From contig NZ_JAUSTI010000007.1 of NCBI RefSeq assembly GCF_030812775.1, positions 186,001-250,000 on the forward strand: 64,000 nt of DNA. Reading direction: 5' to 3'. Shown one piece after another: positions 9,017-17,240 of the stretch; position 1 is the first letter of the stretch; the number at the start of each line of letters is the position of its first letter. Origin of the DNA: Paenibacillus tundrae (lineage in GTDB: Bacteria > Bacillota > Bacilli > Paenibacillales > Paenibacillaceae). Made by a program: the position numbers and the translations under genes. The notes under the pieces were generated by a model. It made no database searches. It saw only the letters and a list, made by a program, of their open reading frames with translations, and was not told the origin of the DNA.

Positions 9017-9830
9017 GGGAACGTCCCCTTTCCCAGATCCCGTACACAACAAGTACAGAACATGTAATCCACAGCAGACAGATCGTTAAGAAAATCCAAC
9101 TGCCACTCGGTTGCTGCACCCATGTCACCCATTGGTAATATTCCGGTCCGAGCACCGAGCCCCCGCCAAGTTTAATTACGACATATAAACGTACCAGCTC
9201 GGCTGGATTGAGGAAAGTTAGCACAACAAGCAATGGTTTGACCCACAAAAAAGGCACAATACCTAAGATCGCAAGCAAGAGCGTAGGCCATCCGATCACT
9301 GCAAAGAACCAAATGGATACCGAAATGGTTAACGCTTGCCACCGATTTTTGGATATGGAGCCGATGAACAGGGCAAGCGTTAGGAATAATAGGACTAATC
9401 CACAGGAGAATGCCAGAAACAATACATACGTTGTCACGTTTAACGCGCTACCGATCACTCCACTGATAAGACCCATCAAACCATATCCAAATGCTACAAT
9501 GGTAATCAACACCACTGACAAGCCAAGATATTTTCCAACAATAAAGGACATCGTACCGATTGGATAGGTAGACAACAGTTGCCAGCTGCCCTCTTCCTTC
9601 TCCGAAGTTAGTGAGAAAGAACCTAGAAATAACGTCATTAATGGCAATAGATAGAGAATGAGATTTAACATCGAGCCGGTTGTACCGGAATATCCTTGAA
9701 CAAAGTTCTGTGAATTAATGAGCAGTAAGCTTAAGCTAAATGTGCAAAAAAGGATTAGAAACGAATACGCCCAGGGATTGCGAAATCCCATCTTCACTTC
9801 TCGCTTGGCTACCAGTAACATGTCTACCAT
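9009..9830 (-). CDS. nosY: ABC-2 type permease, NosY-like
   Basis: 273 residues with about six membrane segments. The N-terminus (LLVAKREVKMGFRNPWAY) is typical of NosY-like permeases, and SLTSEKEEGSWQLLSTYPI is the cytoplasmic loop that contacts the ATPase. AGGGTGAT precedes the ATG. It sits between the NosL-like lipoprotein gene and the NosF-like ATPase gene. Confidence 0.85.
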   Translation of the reverse strand: MVDMLLVAKREVKMGFRNPWAYSFLILFCTFSLSLLLINSQNFVQGYSGTTGSMLNLILYLLPLMTLFLGSFSLTSEKEEGSWQLLSTYPIGTMSFIVGKYLGLSVVLITIVAFGYGLMGLISGVIGSALNVTTYVLFLAFSCGLVLLFLTLALFIGSISKNRWQALTISVSIWFFAVIGWPTLLLAILGIVPFLWVKPLLVVLTFLNPAELVRLYVVIKLGGGSVLGPEYYQWVTWVQQPSGSWIFLTICLLWITCSVLVVYGIWERGRSHG

Positions 9831-9858
9831 ATTCGATCACCCTGATTACTCATCATCA

Positions 9859-10428
9859 CTAGTGACCCGATTCTTCCTTCTTCTCGCCTTCCTCATGCAT
9901 TCCTTCCTCGCTCATTCCCTCTTCCCCATGTCCGTGATCATGTCCATGATCTCCCATATCCATCATCTCCGTGCTCTGTTTCCAGTCATGGGATGCGAGA
10001 TCTTCAGCAGTCATGATGGTTCCAACGCCTTGCTCCGTAACAAACGCTTCAGCAGATGCTTTATCCTTGAAATTAAGGACGCCATATGCCATCGGTGTGC
10101 GCAGAGAAGCATCATAAACATAGGTCGCTTTGCTGTATTCAATCCATTCCTTGTCATTATAATCACGTACAAAATCCATTCCGATGTTCTCAGTCCCATT
10201 TTCTTCTTTCCATTGGTTCATGCACCCGATGTCGTCAAACTTATAGTTCTTGCCATCCTTAGTTGTAAGCTGTGTTGCATAGGCATCATCCTTCACCTGC
10301 ATCTTGCAAATGGCACAAATATCCACGTCTTCATTAATTGGTAATGCCGCATATTTGGTTGACCCGCAAGCCGTTAATACCAAAAACCCTATCATAAGCA
10401 GTAATGTCATTGTCCATCGTTTGTTCAT
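9859..10428 (-). CDS. nosL: NosL-like copper-binding lipoprotein with His/Met-rich tail
   Basis: 189 residues. The lipobox LTAC places the lipid Cys at about residue 21. The core carries DICAICKMQVKDDAYATQL, matching the NosL pattern in which Cys and Met bind Cu(I). Beyond the usual domain the C-terminus is rich in His, Met, Asp and Glu (MMDMGDHGHDHGHG and onward), as in metal-scavenging tails. It starts within the end of the NosD-like gene (4-nt ATGA overlap). NosL delivers copper to NosZ in denitrifiers; the client here is unknown because NosZ is absent from the window. Confidence 0.9.
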   Translation of the reverse strand: MNKRWTMTLLLMIGFLVLTACGSTKYAALPINEDVDICAICKMQVKDDAYATQLTTKDGKNYKFDDIGCMNQWKEENGTENIGMDFVRDYNDKEWIEYSKATYVYDASLRTPMAYGVLNFKDKASAEAFVTEQGVGTIMTAEDLASHDWKQSTEMMDMGDHGHDHGHGEEGMSEEGMHEEGEKKEESGH

Positions 10429-11849
10429 TTACGTAATCCTCCCGAATAAATCATAATACAAGCTGAGATACATAATAAAAATACTCCGATAACCCATACC
10501 GGTATGGCGTCATTCGTTGTACCTGGTTGCTGTTGCGGCTCCATTGTCATCGTCATCAGAGGTGATTGATCTGTTGACCAATTCTCTTTGCCTTCTGTAA
10601 ACAACTCACTCAAAAAGACCATCCCTGGGGATTGAAAGAAAAGCTGATAGGCTGAATTCCTACTAATTAATTGCTCATAGAATGGATTAATTCCATAAGC
10701 CATTTCACTAACTCCATCACCATTCAGATCAAGTCCCCGGAAGGTGTCCCAATAATTAGATGAAATCTCGTTACTTTGGCTATGTACTGCCGAAGCATCA
10801 ATCACATTGGATATGAACTGGTTCTCATTGAGTCGGTTGCCTTCTGCAAGTACAAGCTGAAACCCGATGAAATTACGCAGAACCTCATTACCACGAATAT
10901 CGTTATCTGTGGACTCCGCAATGTTCATTCCGACTCGATTGCCTTCCACAATATTGTTCGCTATGGAAGATTGATGAACGTCGTATAACAGGATGCCTTG
11001 TGAATGTACGTTTTCACTCTGTTTCCGAAATGAATTGCCCGATACCGTTGTATTCTTCACGCCCATAATCATGGCACCGGTGATGTTGTTCTCACCTACA
11101 TTGTCCAAGACGTACGAGCTATCCATATACATGCAGTGGATACCATATCTTGTATGTAGCAACGTATTGCCTTTTACAGTAGCTTCATGGCTATTCTCCA
11201 TATAGATCCCGTCGAGCATACCCCTAATTTCATTGCCTTCAATATGGTTGCGATGAGCGTTGTAGAGATCAATCCCGTTACCCTTCTGACTACTTGAAGC
11301 CGTCTCGGAACCCGTCCATGTAATGTCGTTTTCTCGGAATATTCCCTCATTAGCATCACGAGCAAGAATGCCAAAACCCTGTGTCTGAATATGTATATCC
11401 TTGATCTCTGCATGATTGGCTTCAACCTGAATAGCTGCTGTAGGTGTACTATGCTGATGTAAAATAGTAAAGCCCTGCAACTTTACGCCATCTGCACGAA
11501 TGTTGATCGTGGATTCAGGAGAATTCGTAGATGCAGACTGAATTGAGCTTGTATCTGTGCTCACGATCATCACAGAGGAATCTCCCAGAAGGGATATGCT
11601 CTTGTCTATAGTCGCGGGGCCGATGTACATGCCTGGCTTGAGTGTAAGCTCTTCTCCAGGATCCATCGCGTTAATGATCCCTTGCAGCGGAATGAAGCTC
11701 TGTTCTTTTGAAGCGGCAGACGCATTCCCTGACAAGAATAGAAGCTGAATCAGCATCCATATAAACAGCCATAGAGTAAGGACGCTCCAAGAGGTGACTT
11801 TGCGATTGAAGTTGTTTGACATGTTGAGATGTATGCGAGCATTACGCAT
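10425..11849 (-). CDS. nosD: NosD-like periplasmic right-handed beta-helix protein
   Basis: 474 residues: signal peptide (about 1-45), a long run of parallel beta-helix repeats (patterns such as HRNHIEGNEIRGMLDGIYME and NTLLHTRYGIH), then a C-terminal membrane helix (about 447-465) after a Gln/Pro-rich linker. NosD proteins are needed for maturation of the nitrous oxide reductase copper site. The ATG at 11849 has AGGG nearby; an ATG nine codons on has no ribosome site. First of five tightly linked genes (4-nt, 28-bp, 8-nt and 12-bp junctions). The upstream small ORF runs 8 nt into it. Confidence 0.88.
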   Translation of the reverse strand: MRNARIHLNMSNNFNRKVTSWSVLTLWLFIWMLIQLLFLSGNASAASKEQSFIPLQGIINAMDPGEELTLKPGMYIGPATIDKSISLLGDSSVMIVSTDTSSIQSASTNSPESTINIRADGVKLQGFTILHQHSTPTAAIQVEANHAEIKDIHIQTQGFGILARDANEGIFRENDITWTGSETASSSQKGNGIDLYNAHRNHIEGNEIRGMLDGIYMENSHEATVKGNTLLHTRYGIHCMYMDSSYVLDNVGENNITGAMIMGVKNTTVSGNSFRKQSENVHSQGILLYDVHQSSIANNIVEGNRVGMNIAESTDNDIRGNEVLRNFIGFQLVLAEGNRLNENQFISNVIDASAVHSQSNEISSNYWDTFRGLDLNGDGVSEMAYGINPFYEQLISRNSAYQLFFQSPGMVFLSELFTEGKENWSTDQSPLMTMTMEPQQQPGTTNDAIPVWVIGVFLLCISACIMIYSGGLRK

Positions 11850-11949
11850 GAATTGCCCTGTAGCTAGGCGAACCTTCTAGGATAACATAGGTAGACATGC
11901 TGAGTTCATTGCATTTGAAAAAGAGTAAAGCTTTATATTCGGTCTTCAA
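11842..11949 (-). CDS. Possible small ORF (35 codons) coupled to nosD
   Basis: TTG at 11949 is preceded by GGAGGA with good spacing; an in-frame ATG at 11955 is too close to that site. The predicted peptide starts KTEYKALLFFKCNEL and ends SYRAIHA. Its stop lies 8 nt inside the NosD-like gene, so its translation could feed ribosomes to nosD, whose own ribosome site is weak. No family is recognised. It may be a leader peptide rather than a functional protein. Confidence 0.4.
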   Translation of the reverse strand: MKTEYKALLFFKCNELSMSTYVILEGSPSYRAIHA

Positions 11950-12082
11950 ATTCATTCCTCCATTCTTCAGTAGCCTTAACACAATACTGCTCATAGTGTA
12001 CATAAAAACCTAATGTTTCCATATAGCCCAACATGGCTATAATACGTGATTGTTTGTGGCTAAATTGTGAGATACATGACAA
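11933..12082 (-). CDS. Possible small ORF (49 codons) upstream of nosD
   Basis: TTG at 12082 has AAAAGGG nine bases upstream. The frame codes for a plausible, charged, aromatic-rich peptide with two Cys (Cys3, Cys34), including YMETLGFYVHYEQYCVKA and ending EEWRNEFEDRI. It overlaps the next small ORF by 17 nt. Together they fill most of the 289-bp gap between the response regulator gene and nosD. Not recognised; it could be a small regulatory or metal-binding peptide, or chance. Confidence 0.4.
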   Translation of the reverse strand: MSCISQFSHKQSRIIAMLGYMETLGFYVHYEQYCVKATEEWRNEFEDRI

Positions 12083-12083
12083 T
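12064..12083. promoter_or_regulatory. CRP/FNR-type palindrome upstream of the nos-like operon
   Basis: ATTGTGA-GATACA-TGACAAT: 7-bp half-sites with one mismatch around a 6-bp spacer, the geometry of a CRP/FNR-family site. It is about 215 bp upstream of the NosD-like start. It overlaps the first codons of the 49-codon ORF, so it cannot be both a normal upstream operator and coding unless the promoter lies further up. Confidence 0.4.
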
Positions 12084-12138
12084 GGTGTTGTCCCTTTTCA
12101 CTTTTTCAATTCTTCTGAGAACAAGAAAAAAAAGCTTA

Positions 12139-12792
12139 CTAGGAGTAATGAGTATCCGAAATAAGCCCTTGCTCCAATGCATAACGAGTAAGTTGAACTC
12201 GGTTTTGCACCTGTAACTTCTGCAGAATATTCTTCAGATGATTCTTAACCGTATATTCTGAAATGTTATATTTCTGCGCGATTTCTTTGTTCGTCCATCC
12301 TGCAGCTACTCCGTATAAAATGTCCTTTTCTCTAATAGTCAGAGGCACATCCGGCTCTTTTTTCTCCGTTAAGGTTACGTCCTTTAAGATCTGATAAGCT
12401 ACCTCACGGCTCAAGGTCGCCTCTTCAGTAACGATGGAATGAAGATATTCTAGCCACATGGAAGGTTCAAGGTTTTTCAACAAATAACCCTGTGCCCCAC
12501 ACTTTAGTGCTTCCAGCAAATGAAATACATCGTCCGAGACGGTAATCATCACGATTTTCACATAAGGGAACATCAGCTTAATCCGCTTCGTCGCTTCCAA
12601 TCCGTTCATTATTGGCATCTGAATGTCCATTAGAATGAGATCAGGAAGCCACTGCTCTGTAAAATCAATGGCCTGCTGGCCGTCAGTCACAACTCCAATC
12701 ACTTCAAGAGACGCATCCATGGATAAAATATCACAGATCGCTTCTCTGGCATGCACATGATCATCAACAACAAGCACCCGAATATGACTCAT
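12139..12792 (-). CDS. Response regulator, NarL/LuxR family
   Basis: 217 residues. The receiver domain (1-120) has the acidic pair VVDDH, phospho-acceptor Asp in DLILMDIQMPIM (about residue 55) and Lys in YLLKN. The C-terminal LuxR-type helix-turn-helix is at about 148-210 (LTIREKDILYGVAAG, then NKEIAQKYNISEYTVKNHLKN). Its ATG overlaps the kinase stop (ATGA), so the two are co-translated. Targets are unknown; the nos-like operon immediately downstream on the same strand is a candidate (inference). Confidence 0.92.
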   Translation of the reverse strand: MSHIRVLVVDDHVHAREAICDILSMDASLEVIGVVTDGQQAIDFTEQWLPDLILMDIQMPIMNGLEATKRIKLMFPYVKIVMITVSDDVFHLLEALKCGAQGYLLKNLEPSMWLEYLHSIVTEEATLSREVAYQILKDVTLTEKKEPDVPLTIREKDILYGVAAGWTNKEIAQKYNISEYTVKNHLKNILQKLQVQNRVQLTRYALEQGLISDTHYS

Positions 12793-13634
12793 ACATGTTC
12801 ACCATCTTGGCTAAATTGGACAACGGTGTACTCCCGTTCTCGATATAACTTCAAACTCCAGTTCATCGCTTTCAGCCTCTCTTTCATAATATGTAGTCCA
12901 TATCTATCTTTCATTGCAAACGGATCTCCGGCAAAGCCTTTACCATTATCTTTAATCGTTATTAATCGATATCCATTATTATTCTCACCCGTGATCCAAC
13001 CTTGGGATGCTCTGGCATGCTTCTGAATATTTACAACAGCCTCGCGCATACACGCGAGAAGCTCAATCTTCTCTTTGGCGTTAAAGACTTCATCCTCAAT
13101 GTTCCATTCCAGATTAATGGGGATTGGAGTATCTCTAATTATTCTTCCAATTTGGTTACGAAGTGAGATCGAATCTAGCGTGGGTGGTGCTGTCTGGCTC
13201 TGAGAGTCATATCTGAGATTAGCTATCGATTGACGCACATATCGATTCACTTCATGAACGGTTTTCCGAATTGCATATACTTCGTCCAGGTGCTTCTCTT
13301 GTTTACGCTTAGATTCCAGACGTTCTACTTGTACAGAAAGTAAGAAGAGAGATTGTGCAATGCCATCGTGCAGCTCCTTCGCTAATTTCTCACGAGATTC
13401 CAGCACGGCCTTAGCCGCTCGTTCTAGCTCCAATTCCTTTTGGATACGTTCCATGTTACGAAATAGCTTCTTGACGAGCGTAACACTTACAACATAAACC
13501 ATGACAGGCGTAAGCCAGTTGCCGAGATCCATAGAGATATAGGGTAAAAGAAATTGGTGACGTACGTACTCCCATACACCAACAGTTAAGGTTGGGATGA
13601 GCAAAATCATCCACTTGATCTGTTTATAAGACAT
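12789..13634 (-). CDS. Sensor histidine kinase, HisKA_3 (NarX/DegS-type)
   Basis: 281 residues from the ATG at 13634, which has AGGAGGG; the frame is open 32 codons further without a better site. Two short membrane segments (about 8-26 and 38-55), then a coiled coil, the HisKA_3 phospho-acceptor box AKELHDGIAQSLFLLSVQVE (His near residue 89) and an HATPase domain with ITIKDNGKGFAG and GLHIMKERL. There is almost no extracytoplasmic sensor region, so it probably senses within the membrane or through a partner. Confidence 0.88.
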   Translation of the reverse strand: MSYKQIKWMILLIPTLTVGVWEYVRHQFLLPYISMDLGNWLTPVMVYVVSVTLVKKLFRNMERIQKELELERAAKAVLESREKLAKELHDGIAQSLFLLSVQVERLESKRKQEKHLDEVYAIRKTVHEVNRYVRQSIANLRYDSQSQTAPPTLDSISLRNQIGRIIRDTPIPINLEWNIEDEVFNAKEKIELLACMREAVVNIQKHARASQGWITGENNNGYRLITIKDNGKGFAGDPFAMKDRYGLHIMKERLKAMNWSLKLYREREYTVVQFSQDGEHV

Positions 13635-13806
13635 GCTTTCCCTCCTGGGATTCCTAATCATACGATGAAGCGCATGAATTGATTGCATAGCTATACCTAA
13701 CTCTAAACAGCATACGTTGTACACATGCAAAAGGCATGACCCCTTAGAGCCATACCATAGGTGATTTAACTTCTAATTGTAAACATTGTTTGAACGATCA
13801 TGGAAT

Positions 13807-15039
13807 TTACGTTCCGAAATAGACATCTAATTTACCAGTAGGAGGCGTTGTTGCCATCCACACCGCAGCAAGATTGTCCGGAGCAGATGTTTGTGCTGTG
13901 ATATAATCTCCGATCAGTACTGTCGGTACTGGCGAGATTCCATTTGGATTAAACGAGGTTGTGGTCAGTCGGCGATTGGTGAAGGTAGCTCCTCCATCAA
14001 ACGACTCTGCAACAAAAACATCCAGCAGAAATCCATCGATCCGGTTGGAGTAATAGATAACCCTAATCGTGCCAGCGAATGGTGAGACGGTAATAAACGG
14101 AAAGAAATTTTGCGTTCCTGGAGGTGCAGCCGTAATGCTGACTGGATCAAACCAGAGCAAGCCATCTGGTGAACGAGAAAGTAGCACATCGGTGTATCCA
14201 TTACGTGCATCATTCCAAACGGCATATACCGTTCCGCTAAAGGGGCTAATAGAGATATCAGCTCCAAGGCATAAATTGGTCTGTACTCGAAATTGGTAGT
14301 TGGGCACAGGCAACGGTGAAGGTGCAGGTACAACAGAAGAAATAAATGTAGCCTGTCTCTCGACCGGCGGTTGATAGTTGATCCCGCCATCATAAGATAT
14401 ACGTAACAATGCAGAGGGGCTCGCTGGCCCGGTAATAATGTACCCTGCATACACCTCTCCAGAGAAGCCTACAGCTAATGCTGCCCGGTCATGTATTCCC
14501 CTCGGATTAGATTGTCGATCAGGGCCTTCCCACGTCAACCCTTGATCCAGCGATCGCTGAGTAAATATGGATGAAGACGTTGTTGCGAGCGGCGTATATC
14601 CAACATAGGCATTACCTCGATACGGACTGCCGGGTGAACGATCAACAGCAATGAACGGCTCATCATTATGAATCACTGTGCCATATCCTGCTTGAACGAT
14701 AACCGGTGGTTGCCAGCTTAATCCATTATCAAATGAGGTATAACTGACAATCGTACCATCATTAATACCGTTAAATACGTGGACTGTCACAATAAAAGTG
14801 CTTGGAAATGTATAGTCAATGGTGGGTGCCTCTGCACCCGAATATCCCGGAGGGTTGGGGAATACCGTTGTTGACCAGGTGCTGCCGCCATCTATGGTGC
14901 GATATAATCCTGTCAATGTGGGGCCGGTGCTTGTATCTACAGCAACCACACACATAATATTGGGATTAAGCGTATTAACCGCAATCGAAGGTTCGAATTG
15001 ATTCCCTGCCAATGCTCCAGTAATATTAACTACAACCAT
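13807..15039 (-). CDS. BNR/sialidase-like beta-propeller protein
   Basis: 410 residues from the ATG at 15039 (GAGGTGAT site). It contains repeated BNR/Asp-box units: TIDGGSTWS, SFDNGLSWQPP, SLDQGLTWEG, SYDGGINYQPP, SPDGLLWFDPV and SFDGGATFTNR, spaced as the blades of a sialidase-like propeller. No signal peptide is visible, and the catalytic Arg/Tyr set of true sialidases is not evident. A surface or spore-coat role is possible, as for the small protein upstream, which precedes it by 19 bp in what looks like one operon. Enzymatic activity is doubtful. Confidence 0.7.
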   Translation of the reverse strand: MVVVNITGALAGNQFEPSIAVNTLNPNIMCVVAVDTSTGPTLTGLYRTIDGGSTWSTTVFPNPPGYSGAEAPTIDYTFPSTFIVTVHVFNGINDGTIVSYTSFDNGLSWQPPVIVQAGYGTVIHNDEPFIAVDRSPGSPYRGNAYVGYTPLATTSSSIFTQRSLDQGLTWEGPDRQSNPRGIHDRAALAVGFSGEVYAGYIITGPASPSALLRISYDGGINYQPPVERQATFISSVVPAPSPLPVPNYQFRVQTNLCLGADISISPFSGTVYAVWNDARNGYTDVLLSRSPDGLLWFDPVSITAAPPGTQNFFPFITVSPFAGTIRVIYYSNRIDGFLLDVFVAESFDGGATFTNRRLTTTSFNPNGISPVPTVLIGDYITAQTSAPDNLAAVWMATTPPTGKLDVYFGT

Positions 15040-15058
15040 GCATATCACCTCATTTCTT

Positions 15059-15427
15059 CTAAGGAATATTGGTAAATCGGTCTATCAATGACATCTCCGA
15101 TTGAAGAATTCGCTGGATAAGCTGACCCGTTGAATCGACGCCATACACATTAATCATCGTACTTGTGGCACTGAAATAATCACTTTGTACTTCGTAAAAG
15201 GATGCACTGATAAGTGGATATACAAAAGTTCTGCCTGCTTGGGGAGCCAGCTGAAATAAGTCATGACCCACCGGAATTCGTACGGTCTGTGTAGAATCCC
15301 ATCTGAAGACCTCAAGCTCAACATTGACAGCAGCGTTAAGAGAGTCGTTAAGGCAAGTCACGATAACCTGGGTAGACTGCGTTGTTCCCGTAATGGGGTT
15401 ATAGATAAGACCCGTGCTAAAAGGCAC
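15059..15427 (-). CDS. Small beta-rich hypothetical protein
   Basis: 122 residues; GTG start with GGGAG upstream. No Cys-rich or membrane segment: a Thr/Val/Ile-rich beta pattern (TGTTQSTQVIVTCLNDS, NVELEVFRWDSTQTVRI, STMINVYGVDSTG). It is co-directional with, and 19 bp before, the BNR protein. The style resembles small structural or exosporium-type proteins of bacilli (inference). Not recognised. Confidence 0.55.
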   Translation of the reverse strand: MPFSTGLIYNPITGTTQSTQVIVTCLNDSLNAAVNVELEVFRWDSTQTVRIPVGHDLFQLAPQAGRTFVYPLISASFYEVQSDYFSATSTMINVYGVDSTGQLIQRILQSEMSLIDRFTNIP

Positions 15428-15523
15428 AAGTATTCACTCCCTTCTCCTGCAACGTTCTACTTAAGGGGATTTATCGTATAATATGTTGTCCTACTTTCAA
15501 CGGAACGGCGTTCAACTAAAGAT

Positions 15524-15557
15524 AAAAAAAGCCACCGATCTCTCTAAGATCAGCAGC
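15524..15557 (-). terminator. Terminator-like hairpin, minus strand
   Basis: On the minus strand GCTGCTGATC / GATCGGTGGC pair over 10 bp (three G-T pairs) around a 7-nt loop, followed by seven T. Read on the plus strand the stem has mismatches. It would stop minus-strand transcription entering from the right, before the promoter of the small beta-rich gene. Confidence 0.55.
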
Positions 15558-15626
15558 TCTTTTGGAGGAGTAAAACGATACATGAAATCCATCATACAGT
15601 TATAACATTTTGGCTATCATCAGGCG

Positions 15627-16361
15627 ATGAGTTGTATTTTCCCAGTCGTTATTTTTGGGACATTAGCGCTTACGAGTGTCATTCCAGTGCCTTTTTTTCA
15701 TCGTTATGATGCCATCTTAATTATTCTTTTGATCGTGCAATATCTGATGTACCGCAGTGGTTTGGAAACGCTTGATGAAATCAAGGTCATCTGTGTATTT
15801 CACTTGATTGGTTTGCTACTTGAGATATATAAAGTATGGATGGGCTCATGGTCTTATCCTGAACCTGGATATACTAAACTATTGGGTGTTCCACTATACA
15901 GTGGGTTTATGTACGCAAGTGTAGCTAGCTTTATGTGCCAAGTGTGGCGCAGACTTCGGATGGACATGACGGGCTGGCCAGGCGGAGTGTCCTCCGTATT
16001 GCTGGGAGCGGCAATCTACCTTAACTTTTTCACACATCACTTTATTCCCGACTTTCGCTGGTGGCTCACAGCACTTGTGTTTGTTGTCTTCTGGAAAACA
16101 TGGATTATCTACCGTGTACGTGCTACGACCTATCGGATGCCTCTATCTCTAGCTTTTATCATTGTTGGATTCTTCATCTGGACTGCTGAGAACATCGCCA
16201 CGTTCTTCAATGGTTGGAAATATCCTGATCAGCATGAAGCATGGCAACTCGTGAGCTTCAGCAAGATCAGCTCATGGTTCCTCCTTGTTATTATTAGTGT
16301 CATCATCGTTGCACAGCTTAAATATGTGAAAGCCAATCGAACGCGAAACATTCTTTATTAA
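15627..16361 (+). CDS. DUF817 family membrane protein with an in-frame stop near its natural start
   Basis: 244 residues from the ATG at 15627, with seven or so membrane segments and the DUF817 patterns LSCIFP-like start, RSGLETLDEIKVICVFH, KVWMGSWSYPEP and PLYSGFMYASVASF. The family normally begins some 15 residues earlier. In the same frame there is an ATG at 15582 with a perfect GGAGGAG site (15564-15570), giving seven codons and then TAA at 15603. Codons after that stop (HFGYHQA) continue the expected N-terminus. The annotated ATG has no ribosome site, so expression would need re-initiation 21 nt after the stop, or the gene is a recent pseudogene. Confidence 0.75.
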   Translation: MSCIFPVVIFGTLALTSVIPVPFFHRYDAILIILLIVQYLMYRSGLETLDEIKVICVFHLIGLLLEIYKVWMGSWSYPEPGYTKLLGVPLYSGFMYASVASFMCQVWRRLRMDMTGWPGGVSSVLLGAAIYLNFFTHHFIPDFRWWLTALVFVVFWKTWIIYRVRATTYRMPLSLAFIIVGFFIWTAENIATFFNGWKYPDQHEAWQLVSFSKISSWFLLVIISVIIVAQLKYVKANRTRNILY

Positions 16362-16414
16362 ATTTAGGTATACGTTATTAAGATAATTGTAGACTAATGT
16401 AGCAACGTATACAC

Positions 16415-16459
16415 AAAACTCCCCACTCTTAAGAAAGATTAGGCCGAGTGGGGAGTTTT
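16415..16459. terminator. Bidirectional terminator
   Basis: A perfect 14-bp stem (AAAACTCCCCACTC / GAGTGGGGAGTTTT) between the DUF817 gene (+) and a GNAT gene (-), with a T-tract on either strand. Confidence 0.9.
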
Positions 16460-16494
16460 AATTGAGCGTTGTTCACTTAATCATAGATAACGTT

Positions 16495-16974
16495 TCAGAG
16501 ACTCGCTGGTTGTTGAACTAAGTCTTTCTGATAAGCCAACACTTGATCCCAGTCTCCGTGAAAAATAGGAATCCGATAATATCCCATTCGTTCATATAAT
16601 GCAGCCGCTTCTGGTTGCAGCGGACCTGTCTGTAGCTTCAAATTACGATAGGCAAAATGTATAGCAAGACGTTCAGCCTCAGCTAAAATTGCTTGAGCAA
16701 CGCCTTTACGCCTATAGTCAGAGCGTGTATACATGCGCTTCACTTCCACGGAATTTTCATCAAGGGGTCTAATGGCTCCACAGCCAACAGGATATCCGTC
16801 TAACCGAGCTACAATAAACGCTGATCGGGGAACCTCCACGTCAGAGAGTTGGAATCCTGCCGTTCCGTCACCTCCGTACAACAATCCGAGCTCCTCGCTC
16901 AGCTCCTTTATTAATTGTACTGAATCCTCACTTCTTACATCTTCGGCGGCAGCAAGCACGATTGTCGACGACAT
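16495..16974 (-). CDS. GNAT family N-acetyltransferase
   Basis: 159 residues. The acetyl-CoA site reads VKRMYTRSDYRRKGVAQAILAEAERLA (motif A, about residues 82-108), followed by LKLQTGPLQPEAAALYERMGYYRI (motif B). AAAGGGGG precedes the ATG. It is a single gene ending in the bidirectional terminator. The substrate cannot be read from the sequence. Confidence 0.88.
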   Translation of the reverse strand: MSSTIVLAAAEDVRSEDSVQLIKELSEELGLLYGGDGTAGFQLSDVEVPRSAFIVARLDGYPVGCGAIRPLDENSVEVKRMYTRSDYRRKGVAQAILAEAERLAIHFAYRNLKLQTGPLQPEAAALYERMGYYRIPIFHGDWDQVLAYQKDLVQQPASL

Positions 16975-17164
16975 GCGAATCCCCCTTTATCTCATTGGAT
17001 TTATTGGTATATTTTTATGATTAATCTAAATTATCATGAACAACCCTGAGCGTCAATTGCTTCATCTATAGAATTATTTGATAAGACATCTACATCTATG
17101 CTTAGATTCAAGGAATTATCGAGATTACGTAGCGGAATAGAGAGCTATTCATAGAACGTTGAAC

Positions 17165-17188
17165 AAAAAAACCGCCAGGTTGGCGGTT
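17165..17188 (-). terminator. Terminator of the aminotransferase gene
   Basis: On the minus strand an 8-bp perfect stem (AACCGCCA / TGGCGGTT) with a 3-nt loop running into a T-tract. Confidence 0.85.
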
Positions 17189-17240
17189 CTCCAAGCTATT
17201 CGGTAATACGAGTACTCGTAGAATCCATATTATATTGTCC

